Of a stretch of DNA of 19,160 nt, positions 1 through 7,997 are shown piece by piece; position 1 is the first letter of the stretch, and each line of letters begins with the position of its first letter. The translations under genes were made by a program, and so were the position numbers. The notes beneath the pieces are model-generated. The model was not told the DNA's origin. It worked only from the letters and a program-made list of their open reading frames with translations, and searched no databases. This stretch comes from RGIG8748 sp045578205 (GTDB lineage Bacteria > Bacillota > Clostridia > UMGS1810): positions 1 through 19,160 of the forward strand of contig JAZNJU010000162.1 of the NCBI GenBank assembly GCA_045578205.1. Reading direction: 5' to 3'.

Positions 1-11
1 TATAAACTCTA

Positions 12-119
12 AGCGAACTTCACCTCTCGCGGTATCTATATACCGCTTCGAGTCCCTGTCGCAAGCACGCTTGCTTCGGTTCAGTTCGCTTATTCTGCTT
101 CTTATTTTCCTATCCCCAA
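12..119 (-). repeat. Structured intergenic repeat, copy 1
   Basis: Read on the minus strand, this follows the stem-loop behind the zinc-ribbon gene. An 8-bp outer stem (12-19 with 83-90) is followed inward by opposed GA dinucleotides and an ACC/GGT pairing. It encloses two hairpins: 61-65 with 70-74, and 29-35 with 40-46. This gives a three-way-junction shape. The part at 78-119 is about 80% identical, mostly with A/G transitions, to 16850-16889. Shared blocks include TTGGGRATAGGAAAA, CAGAAT and AACTGARCC. I do not recognise the family. It may be a dispersed repeat, a non-coding RNA, or a decayed mobile element. Confidence 0.55.
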
Positions 120-159
120 GGGGGTGTAAATCAATTCATACGAATTAATTTACACCCCC
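120..159 (-). terminator. Long stem-loop after zinc-ribbon gene
   Basis: An 18-bp stem with one mismatch (120-137 with 142-159) starts five bases after the stop codon of the minus-strand gene. On the minus strand no T-run follows, whereas on the plus strand TTTTG follows. It belongs to the same sequence family as the stem-loops at 13763-13800 and 16797-16839. A transcription-end or mRNA-stabilising role is inferred from position. Confidence 0.6.
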
Positions 160-164
160 TTTTG

Positions 165-2237
165 TTAGTCTTCTTCTTTGTAAATCTTTTTGTGCATTTC
201 TTTTTCAAGGTCTTCAAATTCATCTTCATCCCAGTCAAGAATGTTGTTGTAGTCTGCCTTGTCCAGTTTCAGGTCAGATTTATTCTTAAGGGTGAAGTTA
301 AGTTTGCGGTGGCATTTCACTTCGGTCTCTTCATAGTCTTCACAATCGTAGATATACTCCATATCACTGTAGGAACCGTCGTAGCCCTCTTCTATGAGCC
401 AATTTGTGAAATACGAATCGGGAATATCCCACGCCTCGTTATGTTCACTGTACCAGTCATTAAATGTGTCGTACTCATAGTAGAAATCGCCTACTTCCTC
501 GTACACATAATCAAGGAAGTCATCGCGGTAGTAATCGTAGTTTTCTTCTGCCCACTCATAGAATCCCCAGTCTTGCCATTCTTCCAATGTCATGGAATGT
601 TCGCTTGTTACATCTTTCCAATCGTTATCCACGGAGAATGTGAAACCGCCTTTTTTGGAGCACTTTCCGTCGGATTTATCTTCGTATTTATCTCCGTCAT
701 CCCACTTGGTAGAAGACTCATATTCCCACTTTTCGGCTTTGAAATCAAGGACAAGGCTTGCTTTTGAATCACGCTCATTGTCGTAATCATCACCCTCGTA
801 CTTGTAATTGCTTGTTGTTTCAAAGGTTATTTCATCGGACTCGGTTATCCAGTTGGAAGTAAATACCGCTTCCTCTTCTCTCTTGTACTTTTCGGTGTCG
901 TCCTCGTCGTACTCGTATTCGCCCTCTTCCGCACTTGTTATGATTAGTTTGGCAAGAAGATTTTTCTTGTCTGCGGATTTAAGTGTGTATGTTTCTGTGC
1001 GGTCGTCATCTTCCAAAGAATATGTAACACCGACTACTACACCCTTGTACTCAACAATTTCGAACTCAATGTCGATTTCGTCCATATCGTCACAAATGTC
1101 ATCCAGTTCATCTGCGGCTTCTTTGAATATGTCTTTTCCGAATTTATCGGTCAGTTTCTTGTCTTTTTCTGCATCTTTCAGAGTGTTAATAAGTGCGTTC
1201 ACAGCATCTGTATTGCTGACGGTAAAGGTAATCTTCTTTGCTTTTTCATCTCCGCCGTCAAACTCGTGATACGCAGTTTCTCTTGAGCCGATATTGGAAT
1301 TTTTCAAAAGTTTCACAAAGTTTTTGGAGAGGTGCTTTTTCACAGCCTCGTAAACATCGGTTTTTCCGCAAAGAGTTTTGATTATAAATTCATAGGACAA
1401 ATCCATGTTGGAAAGGGTTTCATACAGTGTATCGTCCGCATCTTCGATAACATCGGAAACGAATTTTGAAGAGGCATCCAGTTCCTTTCCGAAGTTCTTG
1501 GAGGGAACTGTAAGGTACTCGCCGTCTGTTCCCGAGAACTTCGCACCGATGTTTTCGTTGTCCCAGAAAGCCTGTCCGTCAAAATCGACATGGTCATTCT
1601 TGTAGTCAATCTTTGCAAGGACTTCTTTTGAACCCGGTTTATTTGCAAGAGAAAACTCCATGTCCGTTTCATTCCACGAGGTCTTTTCGTCCATGGTAAC
1701 ATCAACTGCAAAATCTTCTTCGAGGGAGAAGTCAAAGCCAAGAATGTTTTTCTCTGCCATATTCCACTCCTCGGTAACTTTAGTAAGGGTATCTCCGAAA
1801 AGTTTGCCAACATACAACTCGGGGGCAAGTGCAAAGAATATTGTTCTTCCGAACGCAACTGTAACTGATGCCAAAACAACAAGAACGCAAAGCACAGGGA
1901 TAAGTATTTTGAGCCACAATCTCTTCTTTTTCTTGGGAGGGATAACCTCAGCGGAAAAAAATCGTTCATTTTCATTTGAGGTGTCCGGCATAGCGTTGTA
2001 GGCGGCATCTTCGTAGTAATCTTCCTCGGGATAGTTGGCATTCCCACCCGAATAATCAATCGGTGCCTGCTCCGGAGTTTGCCCGTTTTGCGCATAGTTT
2101 GCGCCCGTCTCAGTGTAGTTGGCACCCATATTGACGGCAACTTCTGCCTCGGGTGTTTCTTTCGTCAGTTTGTTTCCGCACACGGAACAAAAAGCGAAAG
2201 TGTCATCATAGTGCAATTTACATTTGTCACAATACAT
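165..2237 (-). CDS. Zinc-ribbon membrane protein with acidic aromatic tail
   Basis: Function is unknown. The 690-residue product starts with a zinc ribbon (C3, C6, C17, C20). A low-complexity linker (about 25-100) with GANY-type repeats follows, then a KKKK patch and one membrane helix (about 107-129). The remaining ~560 residues should lie outside the cell. Residues ~548-636 are extremely rich in Tyr, Trp, Asp and Glu. The architecture resembles other single-pass zinc-ribbon proteins of Firmicutes, but I recognise no catalytic motif. The start at 2237 is chosen over an upstream in-frame ATG at 2273 because GGAGG lies 10 bases before it and the zinc ribbon begins there. The gene lies downstream of yycI but is separated from it by a palindromic element, so co-transcription with the wal operon is uncertain. 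A stem-loop follows the stop. Confidence 0.8.
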   Translation of the reverse strand: MYCDKCKLHYDDTFAFCSVCGNKLTKETPEAEVAVNMGANYTETGANYAQNGQTPEQAPIDYSGGNANYPEEDYYEDAAYNAMPDTSNENERFFSAEVIPPKKKKRLWLKILIPVLCVLVVLASVTVAFGRTIFFALAPELYVGKLFGDTLTKVTEEWNMAEKNILGFDFSLEEDFAVDVTMDEKTSWNETDMEFSLANKPGSKEVLAKIDYKNDHVDFDGQAFWDNENIGAKFSGTDGEYLTVPSKNFGKELDASSKFVSDVIEDADDTLYETLSNMDLSYEFIIKTLCGKTDVYEAVKKHLSKNFVKLLKNSNIGSRETAYHEFDGGDEKAKKITFTVSNTDAVNALINTLKDAEKDKKLTDKFGKDIFKEAADELDDICDDMDEIDIEFEIVEYKGVVVGVTYSLEDDDRTETYTLKSADKKNLLAKLIITSAEEGEYEYDEDDTEKYKREEEAVFTSNWITESDEITFETTSNYKYEGDDYDNERDSKASLVLDFKAEKWEYESSTKWDDGDKYEDKSDGKCSKKGGFTFSVDNDWKDVTSEHSMTLEEWQDWGFYEWAEENYDYYRDDFLDYVYEEVGDFYYEYDTFNDWYSEHNEAWDIPDSYFTNWLIEEGYDGSYSDMEYIYDCEDYEETEVKCHRKLNFTLKNKSDLKLDKADYNNILDWDEDEFEDLEKEMHKKIYKEED

Positions 2238-2292
2238 ATTTACAAAGCCTCCGTTATTTTTGGTTAAGCACACGGGAGCCGAACTCCGTATG

Positions 2293-2398
2293 CCTTAAAT
2301 TTTTAAAATTTGCACACTTTTCATTTGTCGTCCTCGCAAGGCGTCAGCCTTACTTCGTCCTCCGCATAAAAATTGTACTAAATTTTATGTATTTAAGG
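2293..2398. repeat. Inner palindrome 1
   Basis: The arms begin CCTTAAAT on both strands and share an AAATTT block. The centre holds a small hairpin (AAGGC/GCCTT) flanked by a near-repeat of TCGTCCTC. This fills most of the gap upstream of the zinc-ribbon gene. Pairing is imperfect. Confidence 0.55.
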
Positions 2399-2405
2399 TC
2401 GAAGA

Positions 2406-2513
2406 GTTTTAAAACAGACAAATTTGGATGAGACAAGTAAAATCTCGCAGGGAATACTATAGGTATTTTCAAGAGATTTTATGCGGTATCAGACGAATTT
2501 GTCATTTTAAAAC
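2406..2513. repeat. Inner palindrome 2 overlapping yycI stop
   Basis: An imperfect 108-bp palindrome. The arms begin GTTTTAAAA and share GACAAATT and TAAAATCTC blocks. The centre is AATAC-TATAG-GTATT. The yycI stop codon (2502-2504) lies inside its right arm. Confidence 0.65.
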
Positions 2514-3308
2514 CATGCGGGGTTCAACTTCCGTGTGCTTAAGATACATGCCGTTTTCGGCGTCATAATAATATATATTTCCTTTGTTGTCTTCGATTCG
2601 GTAGTAAGGAAGAGCCGTGGTGGTTATGCTCGGAGCATCGCCGTATGGCTTTGAAGCCAGATAACCGAACTGAATACTTTCTATTTCAAAAGGTGTATTT
2701 TTTACTATCTCCTCATTGTGCGCCATTGATACCAGAATACTTGTTATATACACCGTGTTTCTGGAAGTGCTTCGGGAAACTGCGTCAGCCGATTGGGGTT
2801 CATTCCATGTTCCCTCTACAGTGCAGATGCCATCTTTTACATATGCCCTAAGAGAACTGTCAAACACGGGATATTTTCCTATGACGCAGTCTATGTGCCA
2901 CACATCGTCTTTACCCGATTTGGAAAACTTCATATACTTTGTGTTAAAACCCAAAGATTTAAAGTATTCTTTTAAAGGTCCGGAAAGTCGGGAAGCATCC
3001 TTTGCTCCCAGTGTATCAAGGCTGACTTCAAGTGAAAAGAAGTTTGAGTCGATTTTGGGGTTTTGCGCTTTGAGTTTGCTGTTTGAATGAATGACATTTT
3101 TAGTGTCAATTCCTCTGAGGTTCACCGTATATTTCGGCACGGTGTCGGGGTCAAGAGTTATCCCTTTGTCCTGAAGCAGAGTTACACAGTTTGTTACAGC
3201 CTTTTTGTCCACAAAAAAGCGCGACGAGAAGTATGCTGTAAAAACAAGATATATGTTTATGCCAAGAAAAAGCACAATGAGAAAGTTTTTGACTTTTCCC
3301 AGATTCAT
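2502..3308 (-). CDS. yycI: WalRK accessory protein YycI
   Basis: YycI-family membrane-anchored regulator. In Bacillus, YycI works with YycH at the outer face of the membrane to modulate the WalK kinase. The 268-residue product has a short cytoplasmic start, a membrane helix at about 8-28 (FLIVLFLGINIYLVF) and an extracellular domain containing YYRIEDNKGNIYYYDAENG near the end. It starts 10 bases after the yycH stop with GAGGT as ribosome binding site, so the two are translated from one message. The last ~12 codons (from about KHTEVEPRM to the stop) coincide with one end of a palindromic element. A degraded inverted copy of the same codons is at 2264-2294, so the native C-terminus has probably been replaced. 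The assignment rests on sequence feel plus the walR-walK-yycH-yycI order. Confidence 0.85.
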   Translation of the reverse strand: MNLGKVKNFLIVLFLGINIYLVFTAYFSSRFFVDKKAVTNCVTLLQDKGITLDPDTVPKYTVNLRGIDTKNVIHSNSKLKAQNPKIDSNFFSLEVSLDTLGAKDASRLSGPLKEYFKSLGFNTKYMKFSKSGKDDVWHIDCVIGKYPVFDSSLRAYVKDGICTVEGTWNEPQSADAVSRSTSRNTVYITSILVSMAHNEEIVKNTPFEIESIQFGYLASKPYGDAPSITTTALPYYRIEDNKGNIYYYDAENGMYLKHTEVEPRMVLK

Positions 3309-3318
3309 ATTTCATACC

Positions 3319-4737
3319 TCATTTGTTCTTTATAATACGTATTTCATTTTTTGCGGTTTTTGCAACCCAGTAGGGAGAACAGATGTTTCCCTTATCGGGA
3401 TAATATGCCAGATACAGATCGGTTATTTTGTCGGATGATATGGCTTTGTTTGCCATAAGAATGTCCAGAGCCTCTATCGCGTTGGTACAGGTCACGGTAT
3501 CTTTGTTGGATGTGTACCCTTTCACCACCTGGCGGTAGGAGACGATTTTTGAGTCGATAACTTCTATTTCTATTGCGTGGTCAAGTTTTCCGTGAGATTC
3601 GGTTGCTTCAAGCGAGGTTACAACCTCCATGCCGTCTGCGTAGTAGTCGATGGTAAGGGTGAAACTGTTGTCGGAGTTCCCCGCCTTTGCCGAGGAAAGA
3701 TTAATGTTCATATTCTCACCTGCACAGGCAGTATCCCACACGTTGTTTACAAATTCTATGCAGTCTATGAAAGTGTCATAGAACTGTTTGGAGTTTCCGA
3801 TTTTAATGCCGTTTGTTTCGTTGAGGGACTTAAATTCCAGAAGACCGTCGGGATACATTTTTATGGTACCGTAGTTTTCTGCAAAAACAATGGAGCCATC
3901 CAGATTGATGTGCTTTCGTATATTTGATGCGTTGAAACCAAAAGAGCGCAAAAACTCCGTGTAGAGTTCTTTGTTTTCGGATATGCTATCAAAGTAGTTT
4001 ATTTCGGAAACCGTGGAAGCGGTTCTTGAATTTATGGAAAGTATGACCTGCGAATCTATGGTTATTTTCTGTTCTGCCGAGTCATCGGATTTGTCGAAGT
4101 TCAGTTCAAACGAGTACGGATATTCGCCCGTGGATGAGAGCGCATATTTTTCAATGACGGTATTGATTTTCCCCTCATTGTCGTCAAGGGTCACGTCAAA
4201 ATACGCTCCGTTCTGGGAGTCTTTTATGAGCAGATGAGCCTTTCCCGTTATGTTGTCTCCCGACACAAGAACGAATTCTTTGAAAGATGAGGCTTCGGCG
4301 TTTGCAATGGGTGTATCTAAAATTGCAGAAAATGTTTTGCTTCCGTAGGAAACGGGATATGAAAAATATATTGACTTGTACTTAAGCGCATCTTTCCATG
4401 CAACTTCTGAACTTTTTCCAAAATCCGATTTGGAAAGCCCGGATTTCAAAGAGTCCTTGACGGTTCCCACCATGTCATTGAAGTCTTCCGATGTGTGAGT
4501 GTACACGCTTCGCATATTGGAGTTGGTCACAACTATCTTTGCAGGGTTTGAAACATTTTCCTTGGAAAGATAGTAACTTTTGGAAGTTTCATCTGCGCGG
4601 AAATAATTCGCTATATTAGAAAAAAAATTATAGCCGTCAGGCCATAATTTTTCACTAAACCAATTATTGATTGTTAAGAGAACACTGCCTATTACCAGTA
4701 AAGCCAGTACTATGGATTTAAAGGTCTCCTTTTTCAT
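3319..4737 (-). CDS. yycH: WalRK accessory protein YycH
   Basis: YycH-family protein of 472 residues. It has a short Lys-rich start, MKKETFKSIVLALLVIGSVL, forming a membrane helix at about 8-25, then a large extracytoplasmic region. The N-terminal sequence is typical of YycH, which with YycI restrains or tunes WalK in Bacillus; in some cocci the pair activates it. It lies 16 bases after the small secreted-protein gene, with AAGGTGA as ribosome binding site, and is followed after 10 bases by yycI. Which sign the regulation has in this organism cannot be read from sequence. Confidence 0.85.
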   Translation of the reverse strand: MKKETFKSIVLALLVIGSVLLTINNWFSEKLWPDGYNFFSNIANYFRADETSKSYYLSKENVSNPAKIVVTNSNMRSVYTHTSEDFNDMVGTVKDSLKSGLSKSDFGKSSEVAWKDALKYKSIYFSYPVSYGSKTFSAILDTPIANAEASSFKEFVLVSGDNITGKAHLLIKDSQNGAYFDVTLDDNEGKINTVIEKYALSSTGEYPYSFELNFDKSDDSAEQKITIDSQVILSINSRTASTVSEINYFDSISENKELYTEFLRSFGFNASNIRKHINLDGSIVFAENYGTIKMYPDGLLEFKSLNETNGIKIGNSKQFYDTFIDCIEFVNNVWDTACAGENMNINLSSAKAGNSDNSFTLTIDYYADGMEVVTSLEATESHGKLDHAIEIEVIDSKIVSYRQVVKGYTSNKDTVTCTNAIEALDILMANKAISSDKITDLYLAYYPDKGNICSPYWVAKTAKNEIRIIKNK

Positions 4738-4753
4738 AATAAGTCACCTTGTA

Positions 4754-5221
4754 TTATTGGCTTATAATACTCTGCCAGATGTTTTTGATGGCATCTATGA
4801 GGTTTGTTTTAACAAGTGTAATCTCCAGTTTTGAGGTTTCTACCAAGCCGTCCGCACCTGTTGCAACAACCAAAATATTGTTTGTGCCGTATGTAAGTTC
4901 AAGATTCTGGGCATAGAGACCTGCCGCACCCACAACGGATTCGAGGGCAACGCCATCGGCAGAATACATCTTTATGTATTTGCCCGTTGCGGCATCAGGA
5001 GTGTAGAGAGTAACTGTTGTTCCGTTTGCAGCCACAGCAGAGATAACAAACGATGTGCTTGTGGTGGAGGAAACAGCCGCCTCGGGATTCTTAATCTCTA
5101 TGAGAGAATCGGTATTGCCTGCAAAGTCGGGTTCCAGAACTTCCGGAGATGCAAAGGAAGTCAGCGGAACAAGACACAGGGCAAGAGCCAGTATTAATGC
5201 TGATAATTTTTTAAATTTCAT
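4754..5221 (-). CDS. Small secreted protein inside the wal operon
   Basis: I do not recognise the family. The 155-residue product has a clear signal peptide (Lys-rich start, hydrophobic run LSALILALALCLVPL, probable cleavage after SFA near residue 25). A Thr/Val/Ala-rich beta-type segment follows (about 45-140) that looks like an immunoglobulin-like extracellular fold, and a short amphipathic C-terminus (LIDAIKNIWQSIISQ). The start at 5221 is preferred over an upstream in-frame ATG because AAAGGTGAT precedes it and the signal peptide starts there. The gene sits between walK and yycH, where Bacillus has nothing, and has its own WalR-type promoter. It could be a partner or ligand for the WalK/YycHI extracellular domains, which is inference from position only. 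Confidence 0.75.
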   Translation of the reverse strand: MKFKKLSALILALALCLVPLTSFASPEVLEPDFAGNTDSLIEIKNPEAAVSSTTSTSFVISAVAANGTTVTLYTPDAATGKYIKMYSADGVALESVVGAAGLYAQNLELTYGTNNILVVATGADGLVETSKLEITLVKTNLIDAIKNIWQSIISQ

Positions 5222-5257
5222 AATATCACCTTTATATGTACAAAAAACAAATAGCCG

Positions 5258-5302
5258 TCTGCAATATTTATTATACAATGTAATTGTTACAAAATCATTA
5301 CA
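5258..5302 (-). promoter_or_regulatory. WalR-type box and promoter
   Basis: On the minus strand the direct repeat TGTAAT-GATTT-TGTAAC (5286-5302) fits the published WalR/YycF consensus TGTWAH-N5-TGTWAH at every position. A TATAAT box follows 11 bases downstream (about 5269-5274). No good -35 hexamer lies 16-18 bases before it, as expected if a bound activator does that job. It drives the secreted-protein gene and probably yycH-yycI. Confidence 0.65.
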
Positions 5303-5325
5303 ACCACTTTAAAACCACATAACAA

Positions 5326-7104
5326 TTAACCTAAGTTTTCAAGAGGAAGATTGATAATTACCTCCGTGCCGTGACCTGATTTGCTCTTGATTTCTATGGT
5401 GCCGTAGTGGGCTTCCACGATTTCCTTTGCAATGGCAAGACCCAGCCCCGTTCCGCCCATATCTCTGGAGCGGGCTTTGTCCACACGGTAAAATCTTTCA
5501 AAAATGTGTTCCAGATTCTTCTTTGGTATTCCTATTCCGTTGTCTATAACCTTTATGCAGATGGAACTGTACATATACATAGTGGTTATAAGGATAGTTC
5601 CGTTTTGCGGTGTGTATTTAATTGCGTTTGTTATGATGTTTATGAGCACCTGCTCAATTCTGTCGGGACTTCCTTTGTAAAGCGGAAGTGCGTTTGTGGG
5701 TTCATAGGTAAGGGTCTGTTTTTTCTCGTCGGATGTGATTCTAAGCCTTTCAACGAGGGATTTTATCATTTTTGAAATATCAAATTCCTCTTTGGGCATA
5801 TCTTTCAGGGAATAATCCAGTCTTGACAAGAGGAGAAGATCCTTTACAAGCCTTGTCATACGGTCGGTTTCGTCGTTTATTATCTTTAAGAAAGACGAAA
5901 ACATCTGTTTGTCGGGCGTCTCATCGGCAAGGGAGTCCGACAGAGTTTCCGCATAACTTTTCACGGTGGTAAGCGGTGTACGCAGTTCGTGGGAAACGTT
6001 TGCGACAAACTCTCTTCGCGCTTTGTCAAGACGCTGCTGTTCGGTAATATCCTGAATCACGGCAATTATACCGTCGTAGGAATGAGCAGATTTGATGGGC
6101 GCAAAGTGGACAATAAGTTCGTTTGTGTCCGTGGTGATGTTTCTCTCGGCGCCCTTGAACTGGGGCAGGAAAAGAACCTTTTCCACCGACACGTCCGTGC
6201 TTTTGCCAAAAAGAGTGTCAAAATCAAGTCCTGTGGTATCGTCAACCTTTAGAAGTTCCTTTGCTGCAGGGTTTATGTGGATAACTTCTCCAAGTTTGTT
6301 GAAAGCCACAACACCGTCGGTCATATGGAGAAGTATTGTTTCGGATTTGTCCTTTTCGTTTCGGATTTCGTGAAGAGTGTTCTTAAGGCGCGAAGCCATG
6401 AGGTTAAACGTGTTTGTTAGCCGTCCTATTTCGTCCAGGGAGCGGGTTTCGATAATTTCGTCAAAATCTCCCTCGGAAATTTTTGCTGCCTTGCTTGTAA
6501 GCGTCTGTATGGGCAGGATAATTGTTTTGGAAAGCAGAATGGATAACAGTACGGAAAGTGCCAGACCTATCAGAAGCGCCTGAATCATAATTGAGAATAT
6601 GGATGACATAACGCTGTCTGTTTCCTCTTTGGAGTCGCGGATGTACACAATGTATTCCACGCTGTCGCCGTCTTTTAAGGGGAGTGCGTAGTCCATGTAT
6701 CCCGCTCCCGAAACAAAGTCATTTCCGGGGTTCCCGTTCATTGCGGATATGATATTTGAAGATATCTCAAGTGTTTTTGAAAGTTCTGTGTTTGTGGTAA
6801 GACTATCCACTGTTCTGCCCGTTTTGCCGTCCAGCAGATATATGTTTCTGAAAGAATCCACACCAATCTGGCTGGAGTACACAGAGATATTGCCGTAGAG
6901 TTCCTCCGCAGTAACGTCGGCTTTTACGGCGCTGTTAAGTTCTCTTACGTACTCCTCGCTGAAAACAAGGGACATAAGATTATTAAATTCGTTTTCGTAG
7001 AATTTCTCTATGCTGGCTGTCATAAACGCACCAATCAGAATTATGATTGATACAGTGAGCAGCACAAACATCATAGCAATTTTGACGCTGAGACTTTTAA
7101 ACAT
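5326..7104 (-). CDS. walK: Sensor histidine kinase WalK
   Basis: Membrane sensor kinase of the essential cell-wall two-component system; it phosphorylates WalR. Domains in the 592-residue product: membrane helix 1 (about 8-30), extracellular sensor domain (31-165), membrane helix 2 (170-192), HAMP (193-245), PAS (about 252-355), and HisKA with phospho-acceptor H372 in NVSHELRTPL. The HATPase domain has the N box NIITNAIKY, the G1 box DNGIGIP, and the F and G2 region ERFYRVDKARS and GGTGLGLAI. Length and order match full WalK proteins of Bacilli and Clostridia. It starts two bases after the walR stop, with CGGAG inside the end of walR. Downstream is a gap of 104 bases with a new promoter rather than direct continuation into yycH. 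Confidence 0.92.
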   Translation of the reverse strand: MFKSLSVKIAMMFVLLTVSIIILIGAFMTASIEKFYENEFNNLMSLVFSEEYVRELNSAVKADVTAEELYGNISVYSSQIGVDSFRNIYLLDGKTGRTVDSLTTNTELSKTLEISSNIISAMNGNPGNDFVSGAGYMDYALPLKDGDSVEYIVYIRDSKEETDSVMSSIFSIMIQALLIGLALSVLLSILLSKTIILPIQTLTSKAAKISEGDFDEIIETRSLDEIGRLTNTFNLMASRLKNTLHEIRNEKDKSETILLHMTDGVVAFNKLGEVIHINPAAKELLKVDDTTGLDFDTLFGKSTDVSVEKVLFLPQFKGAERNITTDTNELIVHFAPIKSAHSYDGIIAVIQDITEQQRLDKARREFVANVSHELRTPLTTVKSYAETLSDSLADETPDKQMFSSFLKIINDETDRMTRLVKDLLLLSRLDYSLKDMPKEEFDISKMIKSLVERLRITSDEKKQTLTYEPTNALPLYKGSPDRIEQVLINIITNAIKYTPQNGTILITTMYMYSSICIKVIDNGIGIPKKNLEHIFERFYRVDKARSRDMGGTGLGLAIAKEIVEAHYGTIEIKSKSGHGTEVIINLPLENLG

Positions 7105-7106
7105 TT

Positions 7107-7796
7107 TTATGCTCCGAAATAGTATCCCACACCGCGCTTTGTCATTATATATGCAGGCATACTTGGGTTGTCTTCAATTTTTTCGCGAAGTCTGCGGATT
7201 GTAACGTCCACTGTGCGTACATCACCGTAGAATTCATAATCCCACACTTTGTTTAAAAGGTTTTCCCTTGAGAAAATCTTGCCTTTTTTGGTAGCGAGGA
7301 ATTTGAGCAGTTCAAACTCACGGAAAGTAAGTTCAATAACTTCTCCGCGCTTTCTCACTTCATACTTTTCCACATCGATGGAAAGGTCGCCGAATGTGAG
7401 GATTTCGCCTTGAGCATCTTCCTTTGCGGTGAACTGTGTTCTTCTCAGGTTCGCCTTTACTCTTGCCATAAGTTCGCGCAGGGAGAAAGGCTTTGTCATG
7501 TAGTCGTCTGCTCCGAGTTCAAGGCCCAGAATCTTGTCCACTTCTTCCTCACGTGCAGTAAGCATAATTATCGGAACCGCAGAGGTTTCGCGGATTTTTT
7601 TGCACACTGAAAAACCGTCCTGTCCGGGAAGCATAACATCCAAAAGAATCAGGTCGGGTTCCTCCGAAAGAGCCTTGGAAACCGCCTCGTCTCCGTCATA
7701 GGCTTCTATTACGCGGTAACCGTTTTTGATAAGGTTTACTTTCAGTATTTCAACTATTGGTTTTTCGTCATCTACTACCAGGATAAGGTTTTCCAT
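7107..7796 (-). CDS. walR: Response regulator WalR
   Basis: OmpR-family response regulator of 229 residues, partner of WalK. In this family WalR controls peptidoglycan hydrolases and is often essential. The receiver domain shows the acidic pair D9/D10, phospho-acceptor D53 in LLDVMLPG, T80 and K102. The C-terminal winged helix ends with VDVTIRRLREKI and TKRGVGYYF. First gene of the wal operon, with its own strong promoter and AGGAG ribosome binding site. Divergent from proC. PhoP/PhoB-type regulators are close relatives, but the yycH/yycI neighbours decide for WalR. Confidence 0.93.
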   Translation of the reverse strand: MENLILVVDDEKPIVEILKVNLIKNGYRVIEAYDGDEAVSKALSEEPDLILLDVMLPGQDGFSVCKKIRETSAVPIIMLTAREEEVDKILGLELGADDYMTKPFSLRELMARVKANLRRTQFTAKEDAQGEILTFGDLSIDVEKYEVRKRGEVIELTFREFELLKFLATKKGKIFSRENLLNKVWDYEFYGDVRTVDVTIRRLREKIEDNPSMPAYIMTKRGVGYYFGA

Positions 7797-7831
7797 AAAA
7801 ATCCACTCCTATCATACAATAATTCATTATC

Positions 7832-7860
7832 ATTCTAACATGTCACGCGCGAAAAGTCAA
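7832..7860 (-). promoter_or_regulatory. walR sigma-A promoter
   Basis: On the minus strand TTGACT (7855-7860), a 17-base spacer and TAGAAT (7832-7837), followed by AGGAG before walR. The spacer contains most of one copy of the 16-bp repeat (7840-7855). Confidence 0.75.
7840..7855 (+). repeat. Shared promoter repeat, copy A
   Basis: ATGTCACGCGCGAAAA matches copy B (7960-7975) at 15 of 16 bases. It falls in the walR promoter, between -10 and -35. Possible operator for an unknown regulator. Confidence 0.5.
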
Positions 7861-7924
7861 GGAAAAGCGGGTAAGAGCGAAGTGCGTTCGTTGACATAAT
7901 ATTTCAAAAAAATTTAAAAAACTC

Positions 7925-7954
7925 TTTACAATTTGCCTGCCTTTATGATATAAT
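7925..7954 (+). promoter_or_regulatory. proC promoter
   Basis: TTTACA (7925-7930), an 18-base spacer and TATAAT (7949-7954), with an extended -10 TG at 7946-7947. GGAGG at 7986-7990 precedes the ATG at 7998. Confidence 0.75.
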
Positions 7955-7959
7955 CACAA

Positions 7960-7975
7960 ATGTCACTCGCGAAAA
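7960..7975 (+). repeat. Shared promoter repeat, copy B
   Basis: ATGTCACTCGCGAAAA, 15 of 16 bases identical to copy A, lies at the expected transcription start of proC, where a bound repressor would block initiation. Confidence 0.5.
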
Positions 7976-7997
7976 AGAAAAACACGGAGGTAGGATT

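Larger units (their letters stand above)
2264..2542. repeat. 279-bp palindromic element with inverted ends
   Basis: The two ends are imperfect ~31-bp inverted repeats (2264-2294 and 2512-2542), both beginning TTAAGCACACGG when read inward. Inside are two large imperfect palindromes in tandem, described separately. The right end lies inside the yycI reading frame. The left end lies 26 bases before the zinc-ribbon gene's start codon. No transposase is encoded, and I see no clear target-site duplication. The structure fits a MITE-like or other dispersed palindromic element. Whether it is multi-copy cannot be judged from this window. Confidence 0.6.

Noticed and set aside
12..90. tRNA-like cloverleaf at the left edge, with TTCGAGTCC resembling a T-loop
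   Set aside because: The flanking bases do not form a T-arm, there is no anticodon arm or D-loop consensus, and the layout is a three-way junction, not a cloverleaf.
1382..2140. 252-codon open frame overlapping the zinc-ribbon gene on the same strand
   Set aside because: Shadow frame; the main frame has the zinc ribbon, membrane helix and ribosome binding site.
3178..3202. WalR-like pair of GTTACA half-sites
   Set aside because: The spacing is six rather than five bases and the site lies within the yycI coding sequence.
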